A DNA stretch of 55,138 bases from an uncultured Oscillospiraceae bacterium (lineage in GTDB: Bacteria > Bacillota > Clostridia > Oscillospirales > Ruminococcaceae), in NCBI GenBank assembly GCA_910578755.1, contig CAJTSZ010000003.1, positions 1 to 55,138 on the forward strand, in the 5' to 3' direction. A program made the translations under genes and the position numbers. The stretch's first letter is position 1. Each line of letters starts with the position of its first letter. Positions 32,879 through 41,763 of this stretch are shown piece by piece. Below the pieces are notes generated by a model that saw nothing but the letters and a program-made list of their open reading frames with translations, was not told where the DNA came from and did no database searches.

Positions 32879-33505
32879 TTATTTAGAGTACAACTCAACG
32901 ATGAGGTGTTCTTCAACATCGAGGTCAATATCGTCGCGGTTTGGCAGAGAAACAACTTTACCAACCAAGGTTTCCTGGTTCGCTTCCAGCCATTTTGGTA
33001 CAGGGCGGGAACCGTTTGCTTCTACAACAGCCTTCATTTTTTCAGAAGTTCTGCTGCCTTCTGCAACTGTGAGGACATCCCCTGCTTTAAGAAGGATGGA
33101 AGGAATGTTTGCTTTGTGGCCATTTAAGGTGTAGTGGCCATGACGAACCAGCTGCCTTGCTTCTGCTCTGGAAGAGGCCCAGCCCAGTCTATAAACAACG
33201 TTATCAATGCGGCTTTCCAAAATGCGCAGCAGGTTTTCACCGGCCATACCGTTTTGGCGGGTAGCCATATCAAAGTAAGTTGCAAACTGGCTTTCCAAAA
33301 CGCCGTAGAAACGTTTCGCTTTTTGTTTTGCGCGAAGCTGTAAACCGTACTCGGAAACTTTTTTGCGGTCCTGGCCGTGCTGGCCTGGAGCGTAAGCCCT
33401 GCGAGCAATAGCGCATTTATCAGAGTAGCATCTTTCGCCTTTCAGGAACAATTTTTGTCCTTCGCGGCGGCACAGCTTACAAACAGCGCCTGTATATCTT
33501 GCCAT
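32879..33505 (-). CDS. rpsD: 30S ribosomal protein S4 (zinc-binding form)
   Basis: This primary 16S rRNA-binding assembly protein, 208 residues, often represses its own operon. The N-terminal zinc knuckle is complete (C9, C12, C26, C31), and the S4 RNA-binding domain is seen in ESRIDNVVYRLGWASSRAEARQLVRHGHYTLNG. It lies 23 bases after rpsK in the alpha-operon order rpsM-rpsK-rpsD-rpoA-rplQ. Confidence 0.98.
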   Translation of the reverse strand: MARYTGAVCKLCRREGQKLFLKGERCYSDKCAIARRAYAPGQHGQDRKKVSEYGLQLRAKQKAKRFYGVLESQFATYFDMATRQNGMAGENLLRILESRIDNVVYRLGWASSRAEARQLVRHGHYTLNGHKANIPSILLKAGDVLTVAEGSRTSEKMKAVVEANGSRPVPKWLEANQETLVGKVVSLPNRDDIDLDVEEHLIVELYSK

Positions 33506-33528
33506 ATTCTTGTACCTCCCTGTTCAGA

Positions 33529-33927
33529 CTATACACGTCTTCTCTTTGGTGGGCGGCAACCGTTGTGCGGAATAGGTGTAACATCTTTAATCATGCTAAC
33601 CTCAAGTCCTGCTGCCTGCAGTGCGCGGATAGCAGCCTCACGTCCGGAGCCTGGACCTTTAACAAATACTTCAACAGATTTTAAACCGTGAACCATTGCA
33701 GCTTTTGCAGCTGTTTCGGCTGCGGTTTGCGCAGCGTAAGGCGTAGATTTTCTGGAGCCGCGGAAGCCCAGGCCGCCTGCGCTTGCCCAGGACAGTGCAT
33801 TGCCCTGTGTATCTGTAATAGTAACAATGGTGTTGTTAAAGGTAGACTGGATATGAGCAGCACCACGTTCGATATTCTTACGTTCACGACGTCTTGGTGT
33901 GGCTTTTTTTGTAGTAGCTTTAGCCAT
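33529..33927 (-). CDS. rpsK: 30S ribosomal protein S11
   Basis: This 132-residue protein of the 30S platform shows GAAHIQSTFNNTIVTITDTQG, the SAGGLGFRGSRKSTPYAAQ block and the C-terminal DVTPIPHNGCRPPKRRRV. It starts 17 bases after rpsM with a good ribosome-binding site. Confidence 0.98.
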   Translation of the reverse strand: MAKATTKKATPRRRERKNIERGAAHIQSTFNNTIVTITDTQGNALSWASAGGLGFRGSRKSTPYAAQTAAETAAKAAMVHGLKSVEVFVKGPGSGREAAIRALQAAGLEVSMIKDVTPIPHNGCRPPKRRRV

Positions 33928-33944
33928 TTTGCCTATCCCTCCCC

Positions 33945-34313
33945 TTATTTCTTCTTGTTAGCGATTGTTTTTGCTGGACCTTTTCTTGTACGGGCATTGG
34001 TTTTTGTTCTTTGCCCTCTTACTGGCAGGCCTCTTCTGTGGCGGGTGCCTCTGTAAGATCCAATTTCAATCAGTCTTTTGATGTCGAGTGCAACGTTACG
34101 ACGAAGGTCGCCCTCAACTTCAAAATGCTTATCAATATAATCTCTGAGCTTAGAAACATCATCCTCAGCCAGGTCTTTTACCCTAATATCAGGGTTAACG
34201 CCTGTTGCTGCCAGAATATCTGTTGCGGACTTTCTACCAATACCATAGATGTAGGTAAGTCCAATTTCAACTCGCTTCTCACGAGGCAAGTCTACACCAG
34301 CTATACGAGCCAT
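33945..34313 (-). CDS. rpsM: 30S ribosomal protein S13
   Basis: This 122-residue 30S head protein at the subunit interface begins MARIAGVDLPREKRVEIGLTYIYGIG, has the helix-hairpin-helix region and RRGLPVRGQRTKTNARTRKG. It is the first gene of the alpha-operon section, 57 bases after rpmJ. Confidence 0.98.
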   Translation of the reverse strand: MARIAGVDLPREKRVEIGLTYIYGIGRKSATDILAATGVNPDIRVKDLAEDDVSKLRDYIDKHFEVEGDLRRNVALDIKRLIEIGSYRGTRHRRGLPVRGQRTKTNARTRKGPAKTIANKKK

Positions 34314-34370
34314 ATTCTTGTTGCACCTCCATTATATCGGTTTTGCATATCCATAGTTTGTGTGAAACTA

Positions 34371-34484
34371 TTAGCCCTGACGCTGCTTATGTTTTGGGTT
34401 GTTGCAGATTACCATAATGCGTCCTTTGCGTTTAATAATTTTACATTTTTCGCAAATGGGCTTAACGGAAGGTCTTACTTTCAT
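34371..34484 (-). CDS. rpmJ: 50S ribosomal protein L36 (zinc form)
   Basis: This 37-residue protein starts MKVRPSVKPICEKCKIIKRK and ends KHKQRQG. The zinc ligands are all present (C11, C14, C27, H32), so it is the zinc-containing type. It sits between infA and rpsM, the standard position, with AAGGAGGT upstream of the ATG. Confidence 0.97.
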   Translation of the reverse strand: MKVRPSVKPICEKCKIIKRKGRIMVICNNPKHKQRQG

Positions 34485-34524
34485 TTGAAACTACCTCCTT
34501 GTAATACCCTGTTATACTAATTCT

Positions 34525-34743
34525 CTATTTAGAGCGCCAAGTAATGCGGCCTTTTTGCAGGTCGTAGGGGGACATTTCCACCGTAACCTTATCCCCTGGG
34601 AGAATACGGATGAAGTTCATACGCAGTTTACCGGAGATATGGGCCAAAATTACGTGGCCGTTTGGCAGCTCAACTTTAAATTGAGCGTTTGGCAAGGATT
34701 CCAGTACCTTGCCTTCAATTTCAATAACATCTTCTTTGGACAA
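34525..34743 (-). CDS. infA: Translation initiation factor IF-1
   Basis: This 72-residue OB-fold protein binds the 30S A site with IF-2 and IF-3 during initiation. The sequence MSKEDVIEIEGKVLESLPN and the tail YDLQKGRITWRSK are typical. It lies 17 bases after the KOW-domain gene and 40 bases before rpmJ. Confidence 0.98.
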   Translation of the reverse strand: MSKEDVIEIEGKVLESLPNAQFKVELPNGHVILAHISGKLRMNFIRILPGDKVTVEMSPYDLQKGRITWRSK

Positions 34744-34760
34744 GCCAACGCCTCCTTTGT

Positions 34761-34997
34761 TTATTTTTGCAACATGGTCAATGCTTTTTTAAGCTGTTTA
34801 TTGGTAAGTTGTGGGGTAAGGGCTACCTTATGGCAGGTAGCTTGCAGGTGCTTTGGGTTTTTTGCCTTTGGGTTGGAAAGCTTTCTCCATTTACCGTCGG
34901 CAACGTACACCCTTTGCCCCTCCAGCCGAACTACCACACAGTAGCGCCCTTGGTCCTTACCAGCCATGGATTTTACAACGGTTCCAACTGTTACCAC
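34761..34997 (-). CDS. KOW-domain RNA-binding protein (L14e-like)
   Basis: This 78-residue basic protein has a KOW-type start (VTVGTVVKSMAGKDQGRYCVV), as in archaeal/eukaryal L14e/L6e-like proteins. Its place between map and infA is a known feature of many Clostridia. The molecular role is not established; RNA or ribosome binding is expected. The GTG at 34997 has AAGGAGG 6 bases upstream. It lies 11 bases after map. Confidence 0.88.
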   Translation of the reverse strand: MVTVGTVVKSMAGKDQGRYCVVVRLEGQRVYVADGKWRKLSNPKAKNPKHLQATCHKVALTPQLTNKQLKKALTMLQK

Positions 34998-35008
34998 ACA
35001 AAGCCTCC

Positions 35009-35752
35009 TTATGCTTTTGTAAGAATAATGGGGCCTTCGGTAGTAATGGCAATGGTATGTTCAAAGTGAGCGCACAGGCTGCCGCTGGCAGTAAGGACGG
35101 TGCCGTCCTCTATTGTTTTTACTGCCGCGCCCTTTTGGTTAATCATTGGCTCAATAGCCAAGGTCATACCTGGCAGCAGGCGCAAGCCTCTGCCGGGCTT
35201 GCCATAGTTTGGGACTTCGGGAGGTTCATGAAGCTCTCTTCCAACTCCATGGCCCACATAATCCCGAACTACGCCGTAGCCAAAGGATTCCGCATAGGAC
35301 TGTACTGCATAGCCAATGTCGCCAAGGCGATTGCCCGGCTGCGCGGCCGCAATGGCACGGGCGAGGCATTCCTTTGTAACCTCCATAAGCTGGGCGGCTT
35401 CCTGTGAAACCTGGCCAGCGGCGAAGGTTGCCGCGTTATCCCCGTTAAAGCCATTGATTTGTGCGCCAACATCTACGCTTACAATATCCCCCTCCTGTAT
35501 GATTCTGCTGGAAGGTATTCCATGAATCAGCTCGTTATTAACTGAGATACAGCAGGCGGCGGGAAAGCCGTACAAATGCAGGAAATTTGGCTTGGCCCCC
35601 TGGGCCACAATGAACTCGTGTACCAATTTATTTACATGGGCTGTAGAAACCCCTGGCCGGATAAGCTCTCCTGCAAGTTTCAGCGCTTGGGCTGAAATTT
35701 GGCAGGCTAACTTCATATCCGATAATTCCTTGCTTGTTTTAAGCGAAACCAT
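35009..35752 (-). CDS. map: Methionine aminopeptidase type I
   Basis: This 247-residue enzyme removes the initiator Met from nascent proteins. Metal-site segments are visible: HGIPSSRI, VSVDVGAQINGFNGDNAATF (two Asp), GHGVGRELHEPP (His), LAIEPMIN (Glu) and the final HFEHTIAI (Glu). It lacks an N-terminal extension and zinc finger. It starts 2 bases after adk, in the usual secY-adk-map order. Confidence 0.98.
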   Translation of the reverse strand: MVSLKTSKELSDMKLACQISAQALKLAGELIRPGVSTAHVNKLVHEFIVAQGAKPNFLHLYGFPAACCISVNNELIHGIPSSRIIQEGDIVSVDVGAQINGFNGDNAATFAAGQVSQEAAQLMEVTKECLARAIAAAQPGNRLGDIGYAVQSYAESFGYGVVRDYVGHGVGRELHEPPEVPNYGKPGRGLRLLPGMTLAIEPMINQKGAAVKTIEDGTVLTASGSLCAHFEHTIAITTEGPIILTKA

Positions 35753-35754
35753 AT

Positions 35755-36387
35755 TTAGGCCTCCAAAGCAGACAAAGTGCGGGCGGTGATTTCTTCCACT
35801 GTACCTACGCCTTCCACCATAACCAAATTACCTTTGGCCTGGTAGAAATCCTTTAAGGGCTCTGTCTGGTCGTGGTAAACCTGAAGACGCTGTGTTACAG
35901 TTTCTGGCTGGTCATCCTTGCGGACAATTAACTGGCCGCCGCATTTGTCGCAGTTTTCGCCCTTTTGGGAAGGGTTAAACTGGATGTGGTAGGTAGAGCC
36001 GCATTCTGCGCAGACCCTACGGCCGGTTAACCGCTGCATAATTTCCTGGTCAGGAACTTCAATATCGAGGACTTTGTCGATATGGACGCCCATACTCTCC
36101 AAGGCCTGGGCCTGTGGAACAGTACGTGGGAAGCCGTCCAAAATAAAACCGTTTGCACAGTCGGGCTGTTTTAAACGGTCATCGACCATTTCGATTACGA
36201 CCTCATCCGGAACCAATTTGCCGGAGTTTACAAAGTCCTGGGCCTTTTGGCCGGCAGGTGTTTTTGTTTTCATAGCCTCGCGGATAATGTTCCCGGTACT
36301 GATCTGGGGAATGTGGCAGTGTGCGCAAATTTTTTCCGCCTGTGTGCCTTTACCGGTGCCAGGCGCTCCCAGTAAAATGATCTTCAT
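35755..36387 (-). CDS. adk: Adenylate kinase (zinc-lid form)
   Basis: This 210-residue enzyme interconverts ATP, ADP and AMP. The P-loop GAPGTGKGT (7-15) and DGFPRT are intact. The lid carries the four-Cys zinc site (C126, C129, C146, C149) seen in many Gram-positive enzymes. It lies 20 bases after secY. Confidence 0.98.
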   Translation of the reverse strand: MKIILLGAPGTGKGTQAEKICAHCHIPQISTGNIIREAMKTKTPAGQKAQDFVNSGKLVPDEVVIEMVDDRLKQPDCANGFILDGFPRTVPQAQALESMGVHIDKVLDIEVPDQEIMQRLTGRRVCAECGSTYHIQFNPSQKGENCDKCGGQLIVRKDDQPETVTQRLQVYHDQTEPLKDFYQAKGNLVMVEGVGTVEEITARTLSALEA

Positions 36388-36407
36388 CTAAAAAGTCCCC
36401 CTTTGGC

Positions 36408-37727
36408 TTATTCCAAGAAGCCTTTGTAGTGGCGCATCATCATTTCAGATTCTAACTGTCTTACAGTATCCAGGGCAACGCCAACAACGATGATAATGGT
36501 AGTACCGCCAATGGAAATATTGGAAATACCACTAATAGCACCCACGCCAATTGGCAAAATAGCAATAACGCCCAGGAACATTGCGCCAATCATGGTAACT
36601 TTGGAAATAATTTTTGCAATAAAGTCTGAAGTAGGTTTGCCAGGGCGAATGCCTGGGATAGCACCATTGTTTTTTCTAAGGTTGTTAGACATTTCAACAG
36701 GGTTGTACTGAATAGCAACATAGAAGTACGCAAAGGCTACAATCAACAGAAGGTAGAGGATTGCGTAAATGGGGCTATCATAGTTCAGCGCTTTCAAAAT
36801 AGCTTCCATTAAACCGCCTTCCGCTGGTGTTACAAAGGCACCAATGGTAGTTGGGATAGCAAGCAGGGAGCTTGCAAAAATAACAGGAAGCACACCGGAA
36901 AGGTTTACGCTGATTGGAAGATGGCTGGACTGCCCACCGTACATTTTGCGGCCAACAACACGTTTGGCGTACTGCACAGGAATACGGCGTTCTGCCTTAG
37001 TCATCAAAATAATAAACGCAATTACGAAAATAAAGAGTACTGTAATTACTGGAACGCCAATAACCCAGCGCAGGCCATAACCAATTTGGCCGTCCATCAG
37101 CATTTTAACGCCGCTGATGAAGTATTCCACCATAACAATAACAGCGGTGGGGGCCCGGGAAATAATACCCGCAAACAACAGCATGGAAATACCGTTGCCA
37201 ATGCCGTTTTCGTCAATTTTTTCACCCAGCCATACGCAGAGCATTGCGCCGGCGGTGAAAGCGGTGACAATGGTTACAGAAAGCACAACGGAAGCAAAGC
37301 CGCTGGCTTCCACAACACCGCTTCTGGCTACAAGCAGCCTATAGTAACCGATAGATTCCAGTACTGCCAGGGCCACAGTGGTGTAGCGTTCAATTTTTTT
37401 CAGTTTTTTTCTGCCTTCTTCGCCTTCTTTAGAAAGCTTTTCCAAAGCAGGTATGGCAACTGTAAGCAGCTGAATTACAATGCTGGCGGTAATGTAAGGC
37501 GTAATGGACAGGGCGAACAGGGTGCCGTTTTGGAACGCGCCGCCGGTCATAATATTTAAAAAGCCAAACATTGTGCCGTCGCCGGCAAAGCCTGTTAAGG
37601 CTCCTGTGTTAAGAAAAGGGACTGGCAACGCAGCGCCAATTCTGAACACAAGAATAATCATCAGCGTATACAGCAGGCGTTTTCTTAGGTCGGGCAGTTT
37701 CCAGGCATTTTTGAGAGTCTCAAACAC
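36408..37727 (-). CDS. secY: Preprotein translocase subunit SecY
   Basis: This 439-residue channel subunit of the Sec translocon has ten hydrophobic helices. Family blocks are MFETLKNAWKLPDLRKRLLY, NTGALTGFAGDGTMFGFLNIMTGGAFQNGTLFALSI (plug and first periplasmic region), VQLLTVAIPALEKL and EMSNNLRKNNGAIPGIRPGK. It follows rplO by 2 bases and so should be translationally coupled. Confidence 0.98.
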   Translation of the reverse strand: MFETLKNAWKLPDLRKRLLYTLMIILVFRIGAALPVPFLNTGALTGFAGDGTMFGFLNIMTGGAFQNGTLFALSITPYITASIVIQLLTVAIPALEKLSKEGEEGRKKLKKIERYTTVALAVLESIGYYRLLVARSGVVEASGFASVVLSVTIVTAFTAGAMLCVWLGEKIDENGIGNGISMLLFAGIISRAPTAVIVMVEYFISGVKMLMDGQIGYGLRWVIGVPVITVLFIFVIAFIILMTKAERRIPVQYAKRVVGRKMYGGQSSHLPISVNLSGVLPVIFASSLLAIPTTIGAFVTPAEGGLMEAILKALNYDSPIYAILYLLLIVAFAYFYVAIQYNPVEMSNNLRKNNGAIPGIRPGKPTSDFIAKIISKVTMIGAMFLGVIAILPIGVGAISGISNISIGGTTIIIVVGVALDTVRQLESEMMMRHYKGFLE

Positions 37728-37729
37728 GC

Positions 37730-38170
37730 TTAGATCACCTCGGCCTTCCCGCCTGCCTTTTCAATTTTTTCCTTTGCAGACGCAGAGAACGCTGTTGCGT
37801 TAACTGTGAGCTGTTTTGTAAGCTCACCATTGCCTAATACTTTAATTCCATCGTTTACTTTTTTAACAAGGCCTGCTTCTTTCAGCAGGTTTACGTCTAC
37901 AACGGTACCGTTTTCAAACCGTTCCAAATCGCTTACGTTTACAGTAGCGTAAACAGTTGCAAAAATATTGGTGAAACCTCTTTTTGGTACACGTCTTTGT
38001 AATGGCATCTGACCGCCTTCAAAGCCTGGTCTTACGCCGCCGCCGGAACGTGCGTTCTGGCCTTTGTGGCCCTTACCGGCTGTTTTACCGTTACCGGAAC
38101 CCGCGCCTCTGCCTTTACGGAAGGCTTTTTTAACGGAACCGGGAGCCGGAGAAAGTTCGTGCAATTTCAT
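37730..38170 (-). CDS. rplO: 50S ribosomal protein L15
   Basis: This 146-residue late-assembly protein of the large subunit begins MKLHELSPAPGSVKKAFRKGRG and has the Gly/Lys/Arg-rich extended arm GSGNGKTAGKGHKGQNARSG. It lies 20 bases after rpmD. Confidence 0.98.
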   Translation of the reverse strand: MKLHELSPAPGSVKKAFRKGRGAGSGNGKTAGKGHKGQNARSGGGVRPGFEGGQMPLQRRVPKRGFTNIFATVYATVNVSDLERFENGTVVDVNLLKEAGLVKKVNDGIKVLGNGELTKQLTVNATAFSASAKEKIEKAGGKAEVI

Positions 38171-38190
38171 CTTAGCTGCACCTCCTCTTA

Positions 38191-38370
38191 TTAAGCTTCG
38201 GTTACCTTTACGAGGTGGGAAATCTTATTGATTTTACCTCTTGTTGCTGCATTATCAGGCTGGATAACCTGGTTGCCAATTTTTCTCAAACCAAGGGAAT
38301 GAGCAGTAGCAATCTGGTCGTCCTTACGGCCCTGAAAGCCTTTTACCAATGTAATTTTAAGGTTTGCCAT
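38191..38370 (-). CDS. rpmD: 50S ribosomal protein L30
   Basis: This 59-residue protein, MANLKITLVKGFQGRKDDQ, ends with the family pattern GKINKISHLVKVTEA. The ATG at 38370 was chosen over the longer open frame (to 38430), which overlaps rpsE; GGGAGGAG precedes this ATG. Confidence 0.97.
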   Translation of the reverse strand: MANLKITLVKGFQGRKDDQIATAHSLGLRKIGNQVIQPDNAATRGKINKISHLVKVTEA

Positions 38371-38386
38371 AGGTATTGCTCCTCCC

Positions 38387-38887
38387 TTAACCAAGAATTT
38401 CTTCCACTGTTTTGCCGCGAATTGCTGCAACTTCTTCTACATTGCGCAGGGAAGCAAGCCCGTTGATTGTAGCAGTAACCACGTTGCATGGATTGTTGGA
38501 CCGCAGTGATTTTGTTCTGATGTCGCGAATACCTGTTACCTCAAGCACTGCGCGAACAGGACCGCCGGCAATTACGCCAGTACCCTGTGGAGCAGGTTTC
38601 ATGAGGACGCGGCCCGCGCCAAACACGCCAATAACGTCGTGTGGGATGGTGGTACCTTTCAAAGAAACTTTGATAAGGTGTTTTTTAGCGTCTTCAATAC
38701 CTTTACGGATAGCGTCCGGAACCTCGGAAGCCTTACCAATACCGAAACCAACAATACCGTTGCCGTCGCCAACAACCACCAAGGCTGCAAATTTAAAAAT
38801 ACGTCCGCCTTTAACCGTTTTTGCTACACGGTTAATATTTACAACTCTTTCGCTTAATTCAAGTGTAGAAGCGTCAATGCGAGTCAA
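38387..38887 (-). CDS. rpsE: 30S ribosomal protein S5
   Basis: This 166-residue protein at the 30S mRNA entry site affects decoding accuracy. Seen are ERVVNINRVAKTVKGGRIFKF, VVGDGNGIVGFGIGKASEVPDAIRKG and TGVIAGGPVRAVLEVTGI. It lies 15 bases after rplR. Confidence 0.98.
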   Translation of the reverse strand: MTRIDASTLELSERVVNINRVAKTVKGGRIFKFAALVVVGDGNGIVGFGIGKASEVPDAIRKGIEDAKKHLIKVSLKGTTIPHDVIGVFGAGRVLMKPAPQGTGVIAGGPVRAVLEVTGIRDIRTKSLRSNNPCNVVTATINGLASLRNVEEVAAIRGKTVEEILG

Positions 38888-38902
38888 AAGTATCCCTCCC
38901 CG

Positions 38903-39262
38903 TTAGAATTTGAGGCCGCCCTCGCGGGCTGCTTCTGCCAACTCTTGTACACGGCCATGATAAATATAGCCGCTGCGGTCAAATACGACCTCGGAAATAC
39001 CCTTCTCGAGAGCCTTTGCTGCAATTGCTTTGCCAACCTTTGCAGCAGCTTCCTTGTTACCGCCAAAACCTTCAAAACCTTTTTCCATTGAAGATGCGCT
39101 TGCCAGTGTTACGCCGGTTACATCGTCAATAATTTGGGCATAGATATGTTTTGCGGAGCGGAATACGTTGAGGCGTGGACGCTCAGGTGTACCACTTATT
39201 TTAGCTCTAACTCTGCGATGTCTTTTCAGCCTCGCTTTGTTGCTATCAAGCTTTTTCACCAT
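38903..39262 (-). CDS. rplR: 50S ribosomal protein L18
   Basis: This 119-residue protein binds 5S rRNA. A basic N-terminus (KARLKRHRRVRAKISGT) is followed by RPRLNVFRSAKHIYAQIIDD and FDRSGYIYHGRVQELAEAAREGGL. It lies 17 bases after rplF. Confidence 0.98.
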   Translation of the reverse strand: MVKKLDSNKARLKRHRRVRAKISGTPERPRLNVFRSAKHIYAQIIDDVTGVTLASASSMEKGFEGFGGNKEAAAKVGKAIAAKALEKGISEVVFDRSGYIYHGRVQELAEAAREGGLKF

Positions 39263-39279
39263 TTCGATTCACTCCTTTA

Positions 39280-39822
39280 TTATTTACCTTTACCAGCTTT
39301 ACCTTCCTTGCGGATGATAACTTCGTCTACATATTTAATACCTTTACCTTTGTAAGGCTCTGGCATACGTTTTTCACGTACTTCAGCAGCAAACTGGCCA
39401 ACAGCCTCTTTATCTGCACCGTGTACAATAATTTTGTTAGGTGCTGGCACTTCAACGGTAATACCGTCAATTTCTGGCATAATTACTTTATGGGAGTAGC
39501 CCAAAATCATAACCAGGTTTTTGCCTTCCTTAGAAGCTCTGTAACCAACGCCGTTTACTTCCAGCTCTTTTTTAAAGCCGTTTGTAACGCCTTCTACCAT
39601 ATTGGCAACCAAAGTCCTGGTGAGGCCGTGCAAGCTTTTATCTTCTTTTTCTTCGCTGGGCCTTGTAACAACAATTTCGTTGTTTTCCACAGCAATGTTC
39701 ATTCTTGGGTGTAATGTTCTTACCAAAGTAGCCTTTGGCCCTTTTACAGTCAGTTCATGACCGTTGAGGGTAACCTCAACGCCTGCAGGAATAATGACTG
39801 GTTTTCTACCAATTCGAGACAT
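39280..39822 (-). CDS. rplF: 50S ribosomal protein L6
   Basis: This 180-residue protein near the sarcin-ricin loop starts MSRIGRKPVIIPAGVEVTLN and ends PEPYKGKGIKYVDEVIIRKEGKAGKGK. The ATG at 39822 was chosen; an upstream in-frame start (39843) falls in the ribosome-binding region and overlaps rpsH. Confidence 0.98.
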   Translation of the reverse strand: MSRIGRKPVIIPAGVEVTLNGHELTVKGPKATLVRTLHPRMNIAVENNEIVVTRPSEEKEDKSLHGLTRTLVANMVEGVTNGFKKELEVNGVGYRASKEGKNLVMILGYSHKVIMPEIDGITVEVPAPNKIIVHGADKEAVGQFAAEVREKRMPEPYKGKGIKYVDEVIIRKEGKAGKGK

Positions 39823-39836
39823 CCTTCTGCACCTCC

Positions 39837-40235
39837 TTACCAAACAAATGCAAGGACTTCGCCGCCAACATTCTCTTTACGAGCTTGTTTGTCGGTCATA
39901 ATGCCTTTTGGTGTGGACATAATTGCAACGCCCAGGCCCTTCATCACTTCAGGCATATCCTTACAGCTGGTGTAAATACGCAGGCCAGGCTTAGATACTC
40001 TGCGCAAGCCGGTAATAACGGCTTGTTTCCCCTGGCCGTATTTCAGAGTGATACGGATAACTCCCTGTTTACCATCATCAATAACCTGGAAGCTTTTGAT
40101 ATAACCCTCATCTAAGAGAATCTGTGCAATTGCTTTTTTCATGTTAGATGCTGGCACATCAACCGTGTCATGTTTCGCTGCGCTAGCATTTCTAATGCGT
40201 GTCAGCATATCAGCGATTTTATCAGTAATTTGCAT
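39837..40235 (-). CDS. rpsH: 30S ribosomal protein S8
   Basis: This 132-residue 16S rRNA-binding protein acts in many bacteria as the spc-operon translational repressor. Seen are MQITDKIADMLTRIRNASAA and the C-terminal STPKGIMTDKQARKENVGGEVLAFVW. It lies 24 bases after rpsN. Confidence 0.98.
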   Translation of the reverse strand: MQITDKIADMLTRIRNASAAKHDTVDVPASNMKKAIAQILLDEGYIKSFQVIDDGKQGVIRITLKYGQGKQAVITGLRRVSKPGLRIYTSCKDMPEVMKGLGVAIMSTPKGIMTDKQARKENVGGEVLAFVW

Positions 40236-40259
40236 GACGTCAACCTCCTTTGCTCGTGC

Positions 40260-40445
40260 TTACCAGCTGGCCTTTTTCACGCCTGGAATCTGGCCTTTGT
40301 AAGCGAGTTCCCTGAAGCAAATACGGCAAATGCCGAATTTGCGAAGATAAGCGTGTGGTCTGCCGCAGATTTTGCACCTATTGTATGCGCGAGTAGAGTA
40401 CTTAGGCGCTCTTTTCTGACTTTCAATCTTACTTGTTTTAGCCAC
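40260..40445 (-). CDS. rpsN: 30S ribosomal protein S14 type Z
   Basis: This 61-residue short form contains a complete zinc site (C24, C27, C40, C43). It begins MAKTSKIESQKRAPKYSTRA, matching the zinc-dependent S14 of Gram-positives. It lies 14 bases after rplE. Confidence 0.98.
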   Translation of the reverse strand: MAKTSKIESQKRAPKYSTRAYNRCKICGRPHAYLRKFGICRICFRELAYKGQIPGVKKASW

Positions 40446-40459
40446 GGACCCTTACCCCC

Positions 40460-40999
40460 TTACTTCTCAAACGGAGCGCCCATCAATTTTAACAATTCAC
40501 GGGACTCTTCGTCTGTTTTAGCGGTAGTAACAAAGCAAATGTCCATACCGCGGACTTTATCTATTTTATCGTATTCAATTTCCGGGAAAATAAGCTGCTC
40601 TTTCAGGCCCATGCTGTAGTTGCCGCGGCCGTCAAAGCCATTGGGGTTAATCCCCCTAAAGTCTCTTACACGGGGGAGGGAAAGGTTAAAGAGCCTGTCA
40701 ACAAACTCGTACATTACTTCGCCTCTCAGTGTAACTTTTGCGCCAATGGTCATGCCTTCACGGAGTTTAAAGTTGGCGACAGATTTTTTAGCGGCGCATG
40801 GTACGGGCTTTTGGCCTGTAATGGCAGCCAAATCTGTCATAATCGCATCGATAATTTTATGGTTGTCTCTTGCTTCGCCACAGCCAACATTAACGACTAC
40901 TTTATCCAGCTTAGGAATCTGCATGACGCTTTTATAGCCAAACTTTTTGTACAAAGCCGGCGCAACTTCTTGTGCGTAGAACTGTTTCAGTCTTGCCAT
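40460..40999 (-). CDS. rplE: 50S ribosomal protein L5
   Basis: This 179-residue 5S rRNA-binding protein in the central protuberance shows KLDKVVVNVGCGEARDN, LREGMTIGAKVTLRG and RVRDFRGINPNGFDGRGNYS. It lies 15 bases after rplX. Confidence 0.98.
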   Translation of the reverse strand: MARLKQFYAQEVAPALYKKFGYKSVMQIPKLDKVVVNVGCGEARDNHKIIDAIMTDLAAITGQKPVPCAAKKSVANFKLREGMTIGAKVTLRGEVMYEFVDRLFNLSLPRVRDFRGINPNGFDGRGNYSMGLKEQLIFPEIEYDKIDKVRGMDICFVTTAKTDEESRELLKLMGAPFEK

Positions 41000-41014
41000 G
41001 TTTTCTCCTCCTAA

Positions 41015-41335
41015 TTAGAATGTTTCACCACAGTCGCTGTGTTTGCAAAGACGCACCTTGGAACCATCGCTGTTTACTTTGTGCGCAATTCTGGTTGGTT
41101 TGCCGCATTTAGGGCAAACAACCATTGCTTTGCACGCATACATAGCGCTTTCAGCGTCAATAATTCCGCCCTTGTCGCCCATTTTGCGAGGTTTAACATG
41201 TTTTTTAATCATGTTGCAGCCTTCAACGATAATTTTGCCTTCTTTTGGGCTTACCGCCAAGACTTTACCTTTTTTACCCTTGTCCTTGCCGGAAAGGATA
41301 ACGACTGTATCGCCTGTTTTAACGTGTACACTCAC
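41015..41335 (-). CDS. rplX: 50S ribosomal protein L24
   Basis: This 106-residue assembly initiator has a KOW motif (VKTGDTVVILSGKDKGKKGK). Its C-terminal part has a zinc-ribbon-like Cys set (CPKCGKPTR then CKHSDC). The GTG at 41335 was chosen: AGGAGG lies about 9 bases upstream, while the open frame to 41344 overlaps that site. Confidence 0.96.
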   Translation of the reverse strand: MSVHVKTGDTVVILSGKDKGKKGKVLAVSPKEGKIIVEGCNMIKKHVKPRKMGDKGGIIDAESAMYACKAMVVCPKCGKPTRIAHKVNSDGSKVRLCKHSDCGETF

Positions 41336-41350
41336 TTTGAGCACCTCCTA

Positions 41351-41719
41351 TTAAAGTACCTCAGGGGCGAGGCTGAGAATCTTGAGGTAATCATTATCGC
41401 GCAGTTCTCTCGCCACTGGGCCAAAAATACGTGTGCCCCTTGGAGTTTTATCATCTTTTATAATAACAGCAGCGTTTTCATCGAAACGGATGTAAGTACC
41501 GTCTTCGCGTCTTAAACCTTTCGCTGATCTAACAATAACTGCCTTAACAACGTCGCCTTTTTTCACAACACCGCCTGGCGCTGCCTTTTTAACTGAAGCA
41601 ACCACCACATCGCCGATGTTTGCATATCTGCGGCGGGAACCGCCCAGCACGCGAATACACATAAGCTCTTTGGCACCAGTATTGTCGGCAACTTTGAGAT
41701 AGGTCTGCATCTGTATCAC
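41351..41719 (-). CDS. rplN: 50S ribosomal protein L14
   Basis: This 122-residue interface protein begins MIQMQTYLKVADNTGAKELM and has IRVLGGSRRRYANIGDVVVASVK. It lies 44 bases after rpsQ with AGGAGG upstream. Confidence 0.98.
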   Translation of the reverse strand: MIQMQTYLKVADNTGAKELMCIRVLGGSRRRYANIGDVVVASVKKAAPGGVVKKGDVVKAVIVRSAKGLRREDGTYIRFDENAAVIIKDDKTPRGTRIFGPVARELRDNDYLKILSLAPEVL

Positions 41720-41763
41720 AGAGCATTCCTCCTTTCGGTTGTTCTATGAAACCAATAATCTTA

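Noticed and set aside
32677..32964. Small gene between rpsD and rpoA
   Set aside because: It overlaps rpsD in another frame, lacks a ribosome-binding site and has no family resemblance.
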